DNA from: Candidatus Baldrarchaeota archaeon
GTDB taxonomy: Archaea; Asgardarchaeota; Baldrarchaeia; Baldrarchaeales; DXJG01
Assembly (NCBI GenBank): GCA_019056805.1
Contig: DXJG01000005.1
Coordinates: 1-33,418, forward strand
Length of the DNA stretch: 33,418 nucleotides
Direction: 5' to 3'
The notes under the pieces are model-generated. The model saw only the letters and a list, made by a program, of their open reading frames with translations, was not told the DNA's origin and ran no database searches. Positions 8,221 through 16,319 of the stretch are shown one piece after another. Position numbers and translations under genes: made by a program. Positions within the stretch are counted from its first letter, which is position 1, and every line of letters starts with the position of its first letter.

Positions 8221-9141
8221 ATGTATAAAGTATTTGAAAGACATGATGTGAACCTTTTAGAGGGAGCTATTGACCTTCATGTACATTCTGCTCCGGACTT
8301 ATTTGCTAGATCACTGGATGCAATTGAATTAGCTAAACAAGCTACAACTGTAGGTATGCGTGCCATTGTCCTAAAATGTCACTTCTTTCCTACAGTATTT
8401 ACGGCTTATTTTGTTAGAAAGGCCGTAGAAAATAGTATAGATGTTTTTGGAGGAATCGTGCTTAATCATTATGTTGGAGGATTTAATCCTCATGCAGTTG
8501 AAGCATCAATAAAAGCTGGTGGGAAAATAGTTTGGATGCCAACTATCTCCGCCACAAATCACATTCACCATTATAAAAGTTTGAATAGGGAAGAATGGGG
8601 ACTAAAAAGTTTAAAGCTAAAAAGTAGAGGAATAGGATTATCGCCCATAAATAAAAAGGATGAAATTGCCCCGCAAGTGGAGGAAATTCTTAGCATAATA
8701 GCTGATACAAATACGATTCTCGCTACTGGTCATCTTTCTGTTCATGAAATTGAAATACTTGTAGAGGAAGCTAGAAATTTGGGAGTTAGAAAAATTCTTG
8801 TAAATCATCCAGCATTTAGAGTTGTAAATATGCCCGTTGAAAAACAAAAGGAACTGGCGAAGAGGGGAGCTTATATGGAACATGTTTTCTTACTTTTGAC
8901 TCCGATGTGGTATACCATGAATCCAAAGAACATGGTAAAAATGATAAAAGAAGTAGGAATTGACCATTCAATAATAGCCACCGATTTGGGACAAATACAT
9001 AATCCTTCACCAATTGAAGGTTTAAGAACCTTTATACAAATACTTTTAGAAAACGGCTTAAAACCACACGAGGTAAGAACTTTAGTGGCTGAAAACCCAG
9101 CCAACCTACTTGATATTGAAATAAAGAAGAATGAAAATTAA
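8221..9141 (+). CDS. DUF6282 family amidohydrolase-like protein
   Basis: A 306-residue TIM-barrel metal-dependent hydrolase-like protein. The N-terminal DLHVHSAPD gives the HxH metal pair (H20, H22), followed by an LKCH stretch (K52, H54), WMPT..ATNH in the middle, ATGH and VNHP motifs, and a C-terminal ATDLGQ, matching the order of amidohydrolase ligands. The pattern is that of the family I know as DUF6282, whose reaction is not established. The ATG at 8221 follows AAGGTGAG; the frame is also open from a GTG at 8209 within that site. It lies between the transporter and the ETF genes on the same strand, and could open a ring or hydrolyse an amide in the imported compound. Confidence 0.75.
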   Translation: MYKVFERHDVNLLEGAIDLHVHSAPDLFARSLDAIELAKQATTVGMRAIVLKCHFFPTVFTAYFVRKAVENSIDVFGGIVLNHYVGGFNPHAVEASIKAGGKIVWMPTISATNHIHHYKSLNREEWGLKSLKLKSRGIGLSPINKKDEIAPQVEEILSIIADTNTILATGHLSVHEIEILVEEARNLGVRKILVNHPAFRVVNMPVEKQKELAKRGAYMEHVFLLLTPMWYTMNPKNMVKMIKEVGIDHSIIATDLGQIHNPSPIEGLRTFIQILLENGLKPHEVRTLVAENPANLLDIEIKKNEN

Positions 9142-9402
9142 CATTTTATGTATATCACTCTGTTCATTATGCAATAAAATATGCATGGTTATCATGATGT
9201 ATGTTAGTTAATGAATAAAAACTGTTACAAAATCCATATTGTTTAATGATGAAGCTTTGGTTTACTCTGATAAATTACTGATTTGTCATAGTAAAAAACA
9301 TTGCAAAACAGTTAATTTTTTATAAAATGTCGCTTGATATATTTTCGCCCAATAAAGAGTAGCTAGGTGTTGAAGTGTAAAAGTAAAGTGTGGTGAGGAT
9401 TC

Positions 9403-10197
9403 TTGCCTACAATTATAGTGCCATTTAAGCAGATAGTTGATATTAAAGAGATTAAGGTGGATCCCAGTACCCAAACACCAATAACGGTTGGAATTCCAAG
9501 AAAGATAAGTGATGTAGATAAAAATGCGTTAGAAGAAGCTATAAAAATAAAGGAAAAACATGGCGGGAAAATAATAGCTATCACTGTCGGTCCACCTGAA
9601 GCGAAAACAGCTCTTAGAGAAACATTAGCTATGGGTGTGGATGAAGCATATCTTCTAAGCGACCCTATATTTGAGGGCTCTGACACCCTGGCTACAGCAC
9701 GTATATTAGCAAAGACTATCGAGAAGCTAGGAGAATTTGACTTAATAATTTGTGGGGAAATGTCTCTTGACGGACTTGCGGCTCAAGTTGGTCCGAGGCT
9801 TGCAGAGCTTCTAGACGTACCTCAGATAACTTATGTCAGAAAGGTTACCGTAGAGGGGGATAAGGTAATTGCTGAGAAGGATTTAGAAGAGGAGTATGAA
9901 ATAGTGGAAGCTAAGATGCCGGTCCTTTTAACAGTGACACGAGAGATAAACGAACCCAGGATACCCTCGCTAAGAGATATTATGAAAGCATCAAGAAAAG
10001 AGATCAAAACATGGACAGCAAACGATATCGGAATATCAAAGGAAGACGTTGGATCTGAAGGATCAGCTGTACAGATACTTAAAGTTACAGTTCCAAAAGT
10101 GGAGAGAAAAGGCATTCTTGTAGAGGCTGAAACAGTTGAAGAAGCTGCAGAAGAAGTTGTAAAGATGATACTTAAGGAAGGAGTGTTAAGGAGGTAG
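9403..10197 (+). CDS. etfB: electron transfer flavoprotein, beta subunit
   Basis: A 264-residue ETF beta subunit, of normal length. It has the N-terminal IVPFKQIVD strand, the DKNALEEAIKIKE helix typical of the family, the CGEMSLDGLAAQVGPRLAELL nucleotide-binding stretch, and the EINEPRIPSLRDIMKA recognition loop that docks dehydrogenases. It takes electrons from acyl-CoA-type dehydrogenases together with the alpha subunit. The TTG start at 9403 is supported by GGTGAGG five bases before it. The alpha gene begins four bases after its stop, so the two are cotranslated. Confidence 0.93.
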   Translation: MPTIIVPFKQIVDIKEIKVDPSTQTPITVGIPRKISDVDKNALEEAIKIKEKHGGKIIAITVGPPEAKTALRETLAMGVDEAYLLSDPIFEGSDTLATARILAKTIEKLGEFDLIICGEMSLDGLAAQVGPRLAELLDVPQITYVRKVTVEGDKVIAEKDLEEEYEIVEAKMPVLLTVTREINEPRIPSLRDIMKASRKEIKTWTANDIGISKEDVGSEGSAVQILKVTVPKVERKGILVEAETVEEAAEEVVKMILKEGVLRR

Positions 10198-10201
10198 TGT
10201 C

Positions 10202-11176
10202 ATGAGTTCCAACGAATTTAAAGGAGTTATGGTCTTTTCTGAAAATTTTGAAATTCTCCTAGAATTGCTAGGAAAGGGAAGGGAACTTGCTGACAAACTT
10301 CAAGTAGAACTATCAGCAGTTCTTATGGGACATAACATTGATGAAGAGCGTGGAAAAGACCTTATAAAACATGGAGCTGACAAAGTATACATAGTTGACA
10401 ATCCTATTCTAGAACAATTTAATGCAGAACCTTACGCAGACGTTCTTTCAAAAATAGCTAGTGAATATAAGCCGGAAATAATTTTAATCGGTGCTACAAA
10501 AAGAGGTAAAGAACTTGCGCCAAGAGTTGCCACAAAGTTGAATACAGGATGCATGACTGAATGTACAAAACTAGACATTGATGAGGAACGCCGATTAGTG
10601 GTAACTCGATTAGTATATGGTGGTTCTTCTATAGCAACCGAATATTCTCGTGTAAAACCTCAGATAGCAACAGTTTCTCCACATACATTTGAAAAACTTG
10701 CACCTGAGGAGAGAAAGGGAGAAATAGTCAAATTTGAAGTCGAAGTAAAGGAGCCTAGAACTAAAGTCGTGGAAAGGAAAAAGAAGGAAATTGTCGGAGA
10801 AAGACTTGAAGAAGCTTCAGTGATTGTTGCAGGTGGAAGAGGAATAAGGAGTAAAGAAGATTTCAAGCTACTGGAAGAATTAGCAAAGGTTTTAAATGGA
10901 CAAGTCGGATGTACAAGGCCTATTGCGGCAGACTATGGCTGGTTTACAAATTGGATTGGTATTTCTGGTGTTAAAATAAAACCAAAACTCTACATAGCGG
11001 TAGGTATTTCAGGAGCTATCCAGCATACAGCAGGCATAATGGATTCAAAAATAATTGTAGCAATAAATAAGGATGAAGAGGCTCCAATATTCAAGGCAGC
11101 CGACTACGGAATAGTTGGAGATCTATACAAGATTGTACCTGCCCTTACAGAAGCTTTCAAAAAACTACTAAAATAA
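10202..11176 (+). CDS. etfA: electron transfer flavoprotein, alpha subunit
   Basis: A 324-residue ETF alpha subunit. The C-terminal FAD domain is intact: [30 protein letters not shown] and a final [16 protein letters not shown]. It binds the redox FAD and with EtfB shuttles electrons from dehydrogenases to a membrane or Fe-S acceptor. No ETF:quinone oxidoreductase lies beside it; a CCG-type Fe-S protein occurs only 21 kb away. The acyl-CoA dehydrogenase gene converges from the other strand 68 bases downstream and is the obvious redox partner. Confidence 0.93.
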   Translation: MSSNEFKGVMVFSENFEILLELLGKGRELADKLQVELSAVLMGHNIDEERGKDLIKHGADKVYIVDNPILEQFNAEPYADVLSKIASEYKPEIILIGATKRGKELAPRVATKLNTGCMTECTKLDIDEERRLVVTRLVYGGSSIATEYSRVKPQIATVSPHTFEKLAPEERKGEIVKFEVEVKEPRTKVVERKKKEIVGERLEEASVIVAGGRGIRSKEDFKLLEELAKVLNGQVGCTRPIAADYGWFTNWIGISGVKIKPKLYIAVGISGAIQHTAGIMDSKIIVAINKDEEAPIFKAADYGIVGDLYKIVPALTEAFKKLLK

Positions 11177-11188
11177 CGTCACAATATA

Positions 11189-11213
11189 TTTTCTTTTTGT
11201 TTTTGCTGTTTTT
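11189..11213. terminator. T-rich terminator between etfA and the convergent dehydrogenase gene
   Basis: A run of T clusters (T4, T5, T5, T5) directly after etfA fits an archaeal terminator for the plus strand. The same 67-base gap also ends the convergent minus-strand gene. Confidence 0.4.
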
Positions 11214-11243
11214 AAAAGAATAGATAAAAATAGAAAAAGGGAT

Positions 11244-12449
11244 TTACTTGTAGGGCACGTAGTCTCTCCCGAGCAGTTCTCTTGCTATGATTATTCTTTG
11301 AATGTTTAATCCTCCTTCGGCCCCAACGCAGTATGACATTATTCCTCTGAGTCCCATTTCAAGTGGGCATTCTTTTGTATATCCATAGGCGCCAAGCCAT
11401 ATCATTGCTTTCTCGAATGCTTCGAATGCGAGAGAAGGCCCTAGTAATTTAACTGCTGATATGAATTTTGAAACTTCAAGGGGACCAAAACGTCCAGTAG
11501 CATATTTTTCATTGACCATCCAAGCTGCCCTGTATACGAGTGATTTAAGTGCCTCGTTTAAGGCCCATATATCTGCCATTTCAAATTGTATTCCTTCGAA
11601 TTTCGCAAGAGGCCTTCCGAATAATATGCGTTGCTTTGTGTATTCCATTCCAATTTCAAGAGCACGTCGAGTTGCTCCTACAGCAGTTGCACCGATGAGG
11701 AGCCTAGCTAGGTCAAATCCTTCCATTGTATAGTAAAATCCTTTGTTTACTTCTCCGAGCACATATTCATCTGGTAATCTTACATCATTCATTACAAAAC
11801 CGCCGGTAGATATAGCCATTCTGCCCATATCTTCAAATCGTTTTGTAACTTCAACTCCTGGAGCGTCAATAGGTAAGAAGAATGCTGTCATACCTCTGTG
11901 ACCAAGTTTAGGATCTGTTCTTGCAATAATAAAGTATCCTCCTCCTAGTTTCTTTGCTTCCTCGGTACCACTTATGTATATTTTTTCACCATTGATTACC
12001 CATTCGTCGCCTTCTTTCTTGGCGGTTGTTTTAACTGATGCTATGTCGGAGCCTCCTCCGGGTTCTGTGGTTGCTATTCCAACAAATGCCTCTCCTCTTA
12101 CTGCTTTTTTGATATATTTTTCTCTAACTTCCTCGGAACAATATCTGTCAACGACATATCCCCATGAAGCTTCAACTAGGAAGAATACTGGAACTGCTAT
12201 ACTAATATCTGCATATCCTAATTCCTCTGCAGCTATGCATGCGGTTACCCAGTCAGCTCCAGTTCCACCATGTTCTTCGGGAATTGTCAATAAAAGTAAT
12301 CCTAGGTCTGCTAGACCCTTGATAACGTCCATGGGCATTTCTTCTTTTGTGTCCATTTCTCTAACTTTTTCTAAACTTAAATTTTTTTCACACCATTCCT
12401 TAACGGCTTGTCTAAATAATTCTTGCTCCTCTGTGAAAGAGAAATCCAT
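11244..12449 (-). CDS. acyl-CoA dehydrogenase
   Basis: A 401-residue acyl-CoA dehydrogenase with all three domains: N-terminal helices starting DFSFTEEQELFRQAV, the FAD strand region ATTEPGGGSD (flavin contact) and INGEKIYISG, and the C-terminal helical domain. The catalytic base is kept: E378 in GAEGGLNIQR aligns with the MCAD-type YEGTxEIQR glutamate, though the flanking residues differ from short and medium-chain enzymes. The substrate cannot be told from sequence. The ATG at 12449 follows GGGGAGGT; 17 upstream in-frame codons are not needed. It likely feeds electrons to the ETF encoded convergently. Confidence 0.93.
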   Translation of the reverse strand: MDFSFTEEQELFRQAVKEWCEKNLSLEKVREMDTKEEMPMDVIKGLADLGLLLLTIPEEHGGTGADWVTACIAAEELGYADISIAVPVFFLVEASWGYVVDRYCSEEVREKYIKKAVRGEAFVGIATTEPGGGSDIASVKTTAKKEGDEWVINGEKIYISGTEEAKKLGGGYFIIARTDPKLGHRGMTAFFLPIDAPGVEVTKRFEDMGRMAISTGGFVMNDVRLPDEYVLGEVNKGFYYTMEGFDLARLLIGATAVGATRRALEIGMEYTKQRILFGRPLAKFEGIQFEMADIWALNEALKSLVYRAAWMVNEKYATGRFGPLEVSKFISAVKLLGPSLAFEAFEKAMIWLGAYGYTKECPLEMGLRGIMSYCVGAEGGLNIQRIIIARELLGRDYVPYK

Positions 12450-12850
12450 AATAAAACCTCCCCAAATTTTAATACTAATTGCTATAGCTAACTTACTCAT
12501 CTGGTCATAAAAAATTTACTAATTTCCCTTTTCCAATGAAACCTATACATAAATCAATGCCAACACGGTTAAGAAAATGTATCGAAATACCTTGCGTAAA
12601 TTATTTCAATGCCGCTATATTAACATTTGATTTGAAAGTAGAACCTAAATAGCGACAAAATATAGATTTATAATAACGAAATTAACAATACTGTCGGGAA
12701 AACGTCAGTAAAATTATTAAAAACATCTTAACTAGTAATTTATATGAAGTTTTACAACAGAAGTTTAAAGTCAAGTTTTACATACATAATTCAATCTGAA
12801 AAGTTTAAGTATGATAAATAATTTATTGAAATCGAATTCTCCGATGCTCT
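12450..12850. other. intergenic region with promoters only
   Basis: About 400 AT-rich bases between the dehydrogenase start and tRNA-Leu. The 5' part must hold the dehydrogenase promoter on the minus strand; TTTAAGTA around 12804-12811 could be the TATA box of the tRNA. I see no coding frame or repeat. Confidence 0.5.
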
Positions 12851-12979
12851 GCGGGGGTGGCCGAGCCAGGTCAAAGGTTGCTAAAGGCCGATTAAAGGCG
12901 CAGGACTGAGGCACCCTCTTTTAGGGCTCGAATCCTGTGGCGCAGGCCTGCGTGGGTTCAAATCCCACCCCCCGCACCA
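12851..12979 (+). tRNA. tRNA-Leu(GAG) with two introns, CCA encoded
   Basis: Acceptor GCGGGGG (12851-12857) pairs with CCCCCGC (12969-12975), followed by A and an encoded CCA (12977-12979). The T arm is GTGGG/CCCAC. A long class II variable arm (CGCA..TGCG) fits Leu. The anticodon GAG is at 12908-12910, with anticodon stem CAGGA/TCCTG. A 20-base intron lies at the canonical 37/38 site (about 12912-12931) and folds with GAG/CTC and CCCT/AGGG helices like a bulge-helix-bulge. A second insertion of 21 bases sits in the 3' half of the D arm (between copies of AAAGG at 12873-12877 and 12894-12898); removing it restores a GCC/GGC D stem. Confidence 0.93.
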
Positions 12980-13344
12980 ACAATATAATTATTAGTATAT
13001 GTCCTAGGATTTTATATAAGATTTTAATCTATGAATTCGACTTTTGATCTTAACTTTCCATTTTTTAACATATTATTGCTGGTGCTTTTATATGCGAGTG
13101 AAATGAGGAATGTTTTATAATTTTGCAATGAATGTTTCGACAAAGTTATAAAATAATGTTGACATTGTTTTAGTAATCAGGGGTGTGAAATTGTACTTTA
13201 AAGCATTACTTGAAATCTGTATATGCCTAATAACTTCGGAGACACCGTATGATAGTAGTACTTAACACACATTCCAGGTTGAAAAGTACATAGAAGGGAA
13301 GTTCTTTAGCCCGTTTAGGTGTAAAAGGATGTCAGAGAATTTTT
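12980..13344. other. intergenic region, nothing recognised
   Basis: A 365-base AT-rich gap between tRNA-Leu and the signalling operon. It must carry the operon promoter; TTATAAAAT near 13146 is one TATA candidate. I see no gene or clear repeat. Confidence 0.4.
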
Positions 13345-13905
13345 GTGAAAAAAGTAAAAATAACAAATTTAAGGGACATATTTAAACAATTACCAAAAAA
13401 TTTTATTCTCCTAGTTATAAGTTCCGTGGAGAACTATATTTCTGCCAATCTTGAAATTCTGCGAGTTTTGTTAAATGAAATGAAAATTTCTGGAGTTTAT
13501 ATTACAATCAATAGACCTTATGCCAGTTTATGCAAAATATTAAAACAGAATGGCATCAATATAGAAAAATTGTATTTTATAGATTGTGTTTCAAGTTTAG
13601 CTGGAATGCCGGTTGAAAAAACAGAAAAGTGCCGTTTTCTTAAAGGTCCATCCGCTCTCACAGACATCGGAATAGATCTTAGTGAACTCATGGAAGAAAT
13701 CAAGAAGCCGTGTTTCCTATTTCTAGATTCAATCTCAACTCTATTAACCTATAACAGTGCAGAAGCTGTTGTTTCATTTTCCCATCTGCTAATTACCAAG
13801 ATGAGACTTAAAGGACTAATGGGAGTTATCATCACTTTGGAAAAAGAATCTGAGCCTTATAAAATAATAACCCAATTTTGTGATAAAGTTATAGAGGTGA
13901 AATAA
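13345..13905 (+). CDS. degenerate KaiC/RecA-like protein without Walker A
   Basis: A 186-residue protein with the strand-helix order of archaeal KaiC/RAD55-type RecA domains: an N-terminal NFILLVISSVENY strand where the P-loop should be, VYITINRPYASL, IEKLYFIDCVS, PSALTDIGIDL, a Walker B-like PCFLFLDSISTLL and a KMRLKGLMGVIITLE strand. The GxxGxGKT P-loop is absent, so it probably does not hydrolyse ATP and may act as a scaffold or sensor. The GTG start at 13345 has only a weak upstream site. It heads a tight operon: its stop overlaps the next ATG by one base (TAATG), followed by two roadblock-like proteins and a membrane protein. Confidence 0.65.
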   Translation: MKKVKITNLRDIFKQLPKNFILLVISSVENYISANLEILRVLLNEMKISGVYITINRPYASLCKILKQNGINIEKLYFIDCVSSLAGMPVEKTEKCRFLKGPSALTDIGIDLSELMEEIKKPCFLFLDSISTLLTYNSAEAVVSFSHLLITKMRLKGLMGVIITLEKESEPYKIITQFCDKVIEVK

Positions 13906-14246
13906 TGTCTGAATGGAATGAACTAGGAAAGTTGGAAGAGATAAAAGCTCTTCTTGTACTGGATAAGGAAGGAAGAGAAGTCTATTCTAAAATACCCAAG
14001 AAATATGAGAAATTGAGAGAATGGGCTAAAGAATTTAATGAATTGATTAAGAATACGTTCAAGGAATTAAAAGCCGCTTCAAGACAAGTTACTATTGACT
14101 ATTTTAATGGCAAAATAGCAATCGTTCGTTGCTTGGAAGAACATGTCATTTTTTTAACCTCAGAATTAATCGATATGGAGAAGTTATGTAAAAAAATTAG
14201 AGAGATCGAGATTGCAAAAAAGATAGAAGATGTATTGAGGCTTTAA
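13905..14246 (+). CDS. roadblock/longin-like small protein (first)
   Basis: A 113-residue soluble protein. The pattern 'ALLVLDKEGREVYSK' strand-turn-strand, a central long helix (KLREWAKEFNELIKNTFKEL), then TIDYFNGKIAIVRC and HVIFLTSE strands and a last helix fits a roadblock/LC7 or longin fold, which usually binds small GTPases or forms dimers. I call the fold from the pattern, without a database match. It is cotranslated with both neighbours (one-base overlap before, one-base gap after). Confidence 0.5.
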   Translation: MSEWNELGKLEEIKALLVLDKEGREVYSKIPKKYEKLREWAKEFNELIKNTFKELKAASRQVTIDYFNGKIAIVRCLEEHVIFLTSELIDMEKLCKKIREIEIAKKIEDVLRL

Positions 14247-14247
14247 T

Positions 14248-14592
14248 ATGAGAACGAGATTTAAAAAAAGGATAGAAGATATAGAACCAATGGTAACTGC
14301 CTTTTTGCACGTTACAAAAGATGGAAAAGTACTCGAACAAACAAAATCGGAAAAAGCACCTAAAATCACAGCAAAGTTTCTATCTAATTCCGTAAAACTC
14401 GTAGAATTGGCGTGTGAACTTAGTTCTGAGTTTAATTTGGGTAGCCTCCAAACAATAAGTATGATGGGGAAAAAAGGAAAACTTGATTTGCATATCCTCC
14501 TACATCCCAGCTCACCAGATCTTTTTGGTATCATCTTTACTGAAAAGCCAAGCCTTGAGGAAAAAATTAAGAAAGCTTTCAAGGGGTTATAA
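14248..14592 (+). CDS. roadblock/LC7-like small protein (second)
   Basis: A 114-residue protein with the same strand-helix-strand-strand plan as its neighbour: VTAFLHVTKDGKVLEQT, a helix SNSVKLVELACELSSEF, LQTISMMGKKGKLDLHILL and DLFGIIFTEK strands, and a final short helix. It may pair with the upstream roadblock-like protein as a heterodimer. ATG at 14248; the membrane protein GTG follows its stop by two bases. Function is inferred only from fold and operon. Confidence 0.5.
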   Translation: MRTRFKKRIEDIEPMVTAFLHVTKDGKVLEQTKSEKAPKITAKFLSNSVKLVELACELSSEFNLGSLQTISMMGKKGKLDLHILLHPSSPDLFGIIFTEKPSLEEKIKKAFKGL

Positions 14593-14594
14593 AA

Positions 14595-15229
14595 GTGACT
14601 CTACTTGAACAATGGCTATACTGGACACAAATCGCCTGTATAGTAATGTCAACTGTATTGACAGGGTTCATGGGGTATATATACCTCCTTAAAAGGGACC
14701 CCCCATTCTTATATGGGCTCTTGCTTGGTGTGTTGTTGCTATTAGAATAACTATTGGTTTATTTTTTCCATTCAGCTTTATAAGGGGCTTCATAAATGAT
14801 TTCCTAACCATAAGTCATGACTTGCTCTGGATCTTAGGATTAGCAGTGTTATTAGAAATGGGGAAAAAAGGAAAAGTGTATTTTCCTGTGCTATACCCCT
14901 CGACACATTCTATAATAAGTGCATTATCCTACTTTTACCTCGGTTCCAAAGTGTACGGAGCCATTGAAACCACGATTTTCGCTCATCCCATACTCCTGTT
15001 TATACTTTCTTGGTATTTTCACATATGTGCAAAAGTTACAAAAAACCTTGGTGCAAGAATTATCAGCATATCCTTCCTACTTTGGGCCTTTGACTACATA
15101 ATATTTGGAATACCATACTTTGGAATGGGAATAACAATCGCAGGAGCCATAGGCTGGTCCATCGGCCTTATCTTTAGAGTAACAATTTTCATAGGATTTT
15201 TAATGATGACAGTGAGAAAACAACATTAA
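14595..15229 (+). pseudogene. membrane protein of about seven helices, frameshifted at a C6 run
   Basis: The gene starts with GTG at 14595 (AAGGGG upstream) and reads 35 residues of a membrane protein up to ...YLLKRDPP, then goes out of frame and stops at 14748-14750. A frame shifted by one continues without a stop from 14693 to 15229 with further hydrophobic helices (ILIWALAWCVVAIRITIG...). Adding one C to the run at 14699-14704 joins them into a 211-residue protein with about seven membrane segments, reminiscent of 7TM sensor domains. Either a sequencing or assembly error, a recent mutation, or slippage. It is the last gene of the KaiC-like/roadblock operon and is probably its membrane receptor or anchor. 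Confidence 0.7.
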
Positions 15230-15336
15230 TGAAGTTCTGAAAAATAGTGCTTAGATAGGGATCTCTGCGAAACACCCAAAGCAACATTGGAATAGTTGGT
15301 CGCAGCTAAATTTAACATCAAAATCTTTAACTGTCC

Positions 15337-15462
15337 ATGTCTTTAGGCGATGCAGCTTGGTTTGCCGACGACCTCCTATTCAAAATCGAAGTAGGCGGAA
15401 AAATCATGTAGGTACAATGCGGAAGATCCGATGTTTTTGAGAAGGATCCAGTAAATGGCTAA
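15337..15462 (+). pseudogene. possible decayed coding fragment
   Basis: A short frame starting MSLGDAAWFADDLLFKIEV is broken by one TAG at 15409-15411, after which it continues VQCGRSDVFEKDPVNG to a TAA. The composition is protein-like, but I do not recognise the family. The rest of 15230-15780 is AT-rich and shows no other gene. Confidence 0.2.
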
Positions 15463-15817
15463 ATTATACAAGGTTACTTATTTCTTCCATCTACGAAATA
15501 ATGCTAAAATAATACAACTTATTACTTAAATCAATGACAGATCATTCAGAAATTACAGTAGTAACTAGTAAAATTCTTGCGTCATAAGTATAATTAAAAG
15601 CACTTTCCAAAATTACTGGATACTCAAGACTTACCTTAGCTTATATTGCTGTATTTTTCTCCGTTCTCATGACACAATCACCCACACAGATTGAAAGTAG
15701 CTATTAAAAAATATAGTAAAAAAGGTATTTACAAAGTTTTTTGCTTAAAACATGCCAACAAAAATACGATACAATGAAAAATATACAATATAATGAAGAT
15801 AAATTTAAAAATCGTTA

Positions 15818-15827
15818 TTTTATAATA
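15818..15827 (+). promoter_or_regulatory. TATA-like element upstream of the GC-rich element
   Basis: TTTTATAATA lies about 25-30 bases before the start of the GC-rich block, the right distance for a transcript beginning near 15850. A second candidate, TTTAAAAAT, lies at 15804-15812. Confidence 0.35.
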
Positions 15828-15849
15828 TTATAATGAGAAAATAAGATAG

Positions 15850-15950
15850 AAGATCCCACGGGGGGTGATCGCCATGTGGGTGACACCCCTCGTGACCACA
15901 TGGAGTGACAGACCACCTCCATAAAATGTTATTTTGATATCTATTTTTTA
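15850..15950 (+). ncRNA. GC-rich element: candidate structured RNA or 16-codon gene
   Basis: A roughly 65-base GC-rich island in an 886-base AT-rich gap. CACGGGGGGTG (15857-15867) pairs with CACCCCTCGTG (15884-15894) in 11 pairs with one G-U. CCATGTGG (15872-15879) pairs perfectly with CCACATGG (15896-15903). Both hairpins have 16-base loops and interlock, so they are alternatives or a strained pseudoknot. A TATA-like element precedes it and a T6 run (15944-15949) follows. It also contains a 16-codon frame at 15874-15924 (MWVTPLVTTWSDRPPP) with GGGGGGTGAT four bases before the ATG. The strand is chosen by these signals; a 28-codon frame with GGAGGTGG exists on the other strand too. Confidence 0.4.
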
Positions 15951-16115
15951 AGTAAAAAATACTCCTCATAAAACCGCTTTTCTAGGAATTTCTAATATTA
16001 AAATATCAACCGTTGCCTTGTCTTTTAATTTACATATTGTTATCTATTTCTTTCTGAAATTCTTAAAATGCGTTGATTTTTATATTTCTAGTTTAAAATT
16101 AAAAAGTTTGAAGAA

Positions 16116-16231
16116 TGGAGCCGCCGGCGGGATTTGAACCCGCGACCACCGGATTTCTCGCTTTCGTTACGCATTAAAGTTACGAGTCCGGCGCATTCGG
16201 CTATTTTTTCTACCAGCTGTGCTACGGCGGC
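16116..16231 (-). tRNA. tRNA-Thr(CGT) with two introns, CCA encoded
   Basis: On the minus strand GCCGCCG pairs with CGGCGGC, discriminator T, encoded CCA at 16116-16118. The T arm is GCGGG/CCCGC, the anticodon CGT is the complement of 16182-16184, and the anticodon stem is CCGGA/TCCGG. A 26-base intron occupies the canonical 37/38 site (16155-16180). A second 14-base intron (16196-16209) lies between positions 22 and 23; removing it gives a perfect GCAC/GTGC D stem. A T run after the gene (near 16098-16105 on the complementary strand) may end the transcript. Confidence 0.93.
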
Positions 16232-16319
16232 TTTTCCTCGTTTTTTTAAAAAAATAGATAAAACTTAAAGTTTTCGATTGACATTTATAGTAAAAGGACT
16301 GGTCATGGTGGTGTTTTGT

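Noticed and set aside
9247..9283. ATGATGA followed by two CTGA motifs, like a box C/D small RNA
   Set aside because: The second interval between the CTGA boxes is only seven bases, there is no C' box at the right place and no terminal stem, so it does not make a normal C/D RNA.
11974..12510. A 178-codon plus-strand frame opposite the acyl-CoA dehydrogenase
   Set aside because: It is a shadow of the dehydrogenase gene; it has no ribosome binding site and low-complexity composition.
12980..16115. The region between tRNA-Leu and tRNA-Thr as an integrated element
   Set aside because: No integrase, no tRNA-end duplication and no transposase were found; the two tRNA genes lie on opposite strands.
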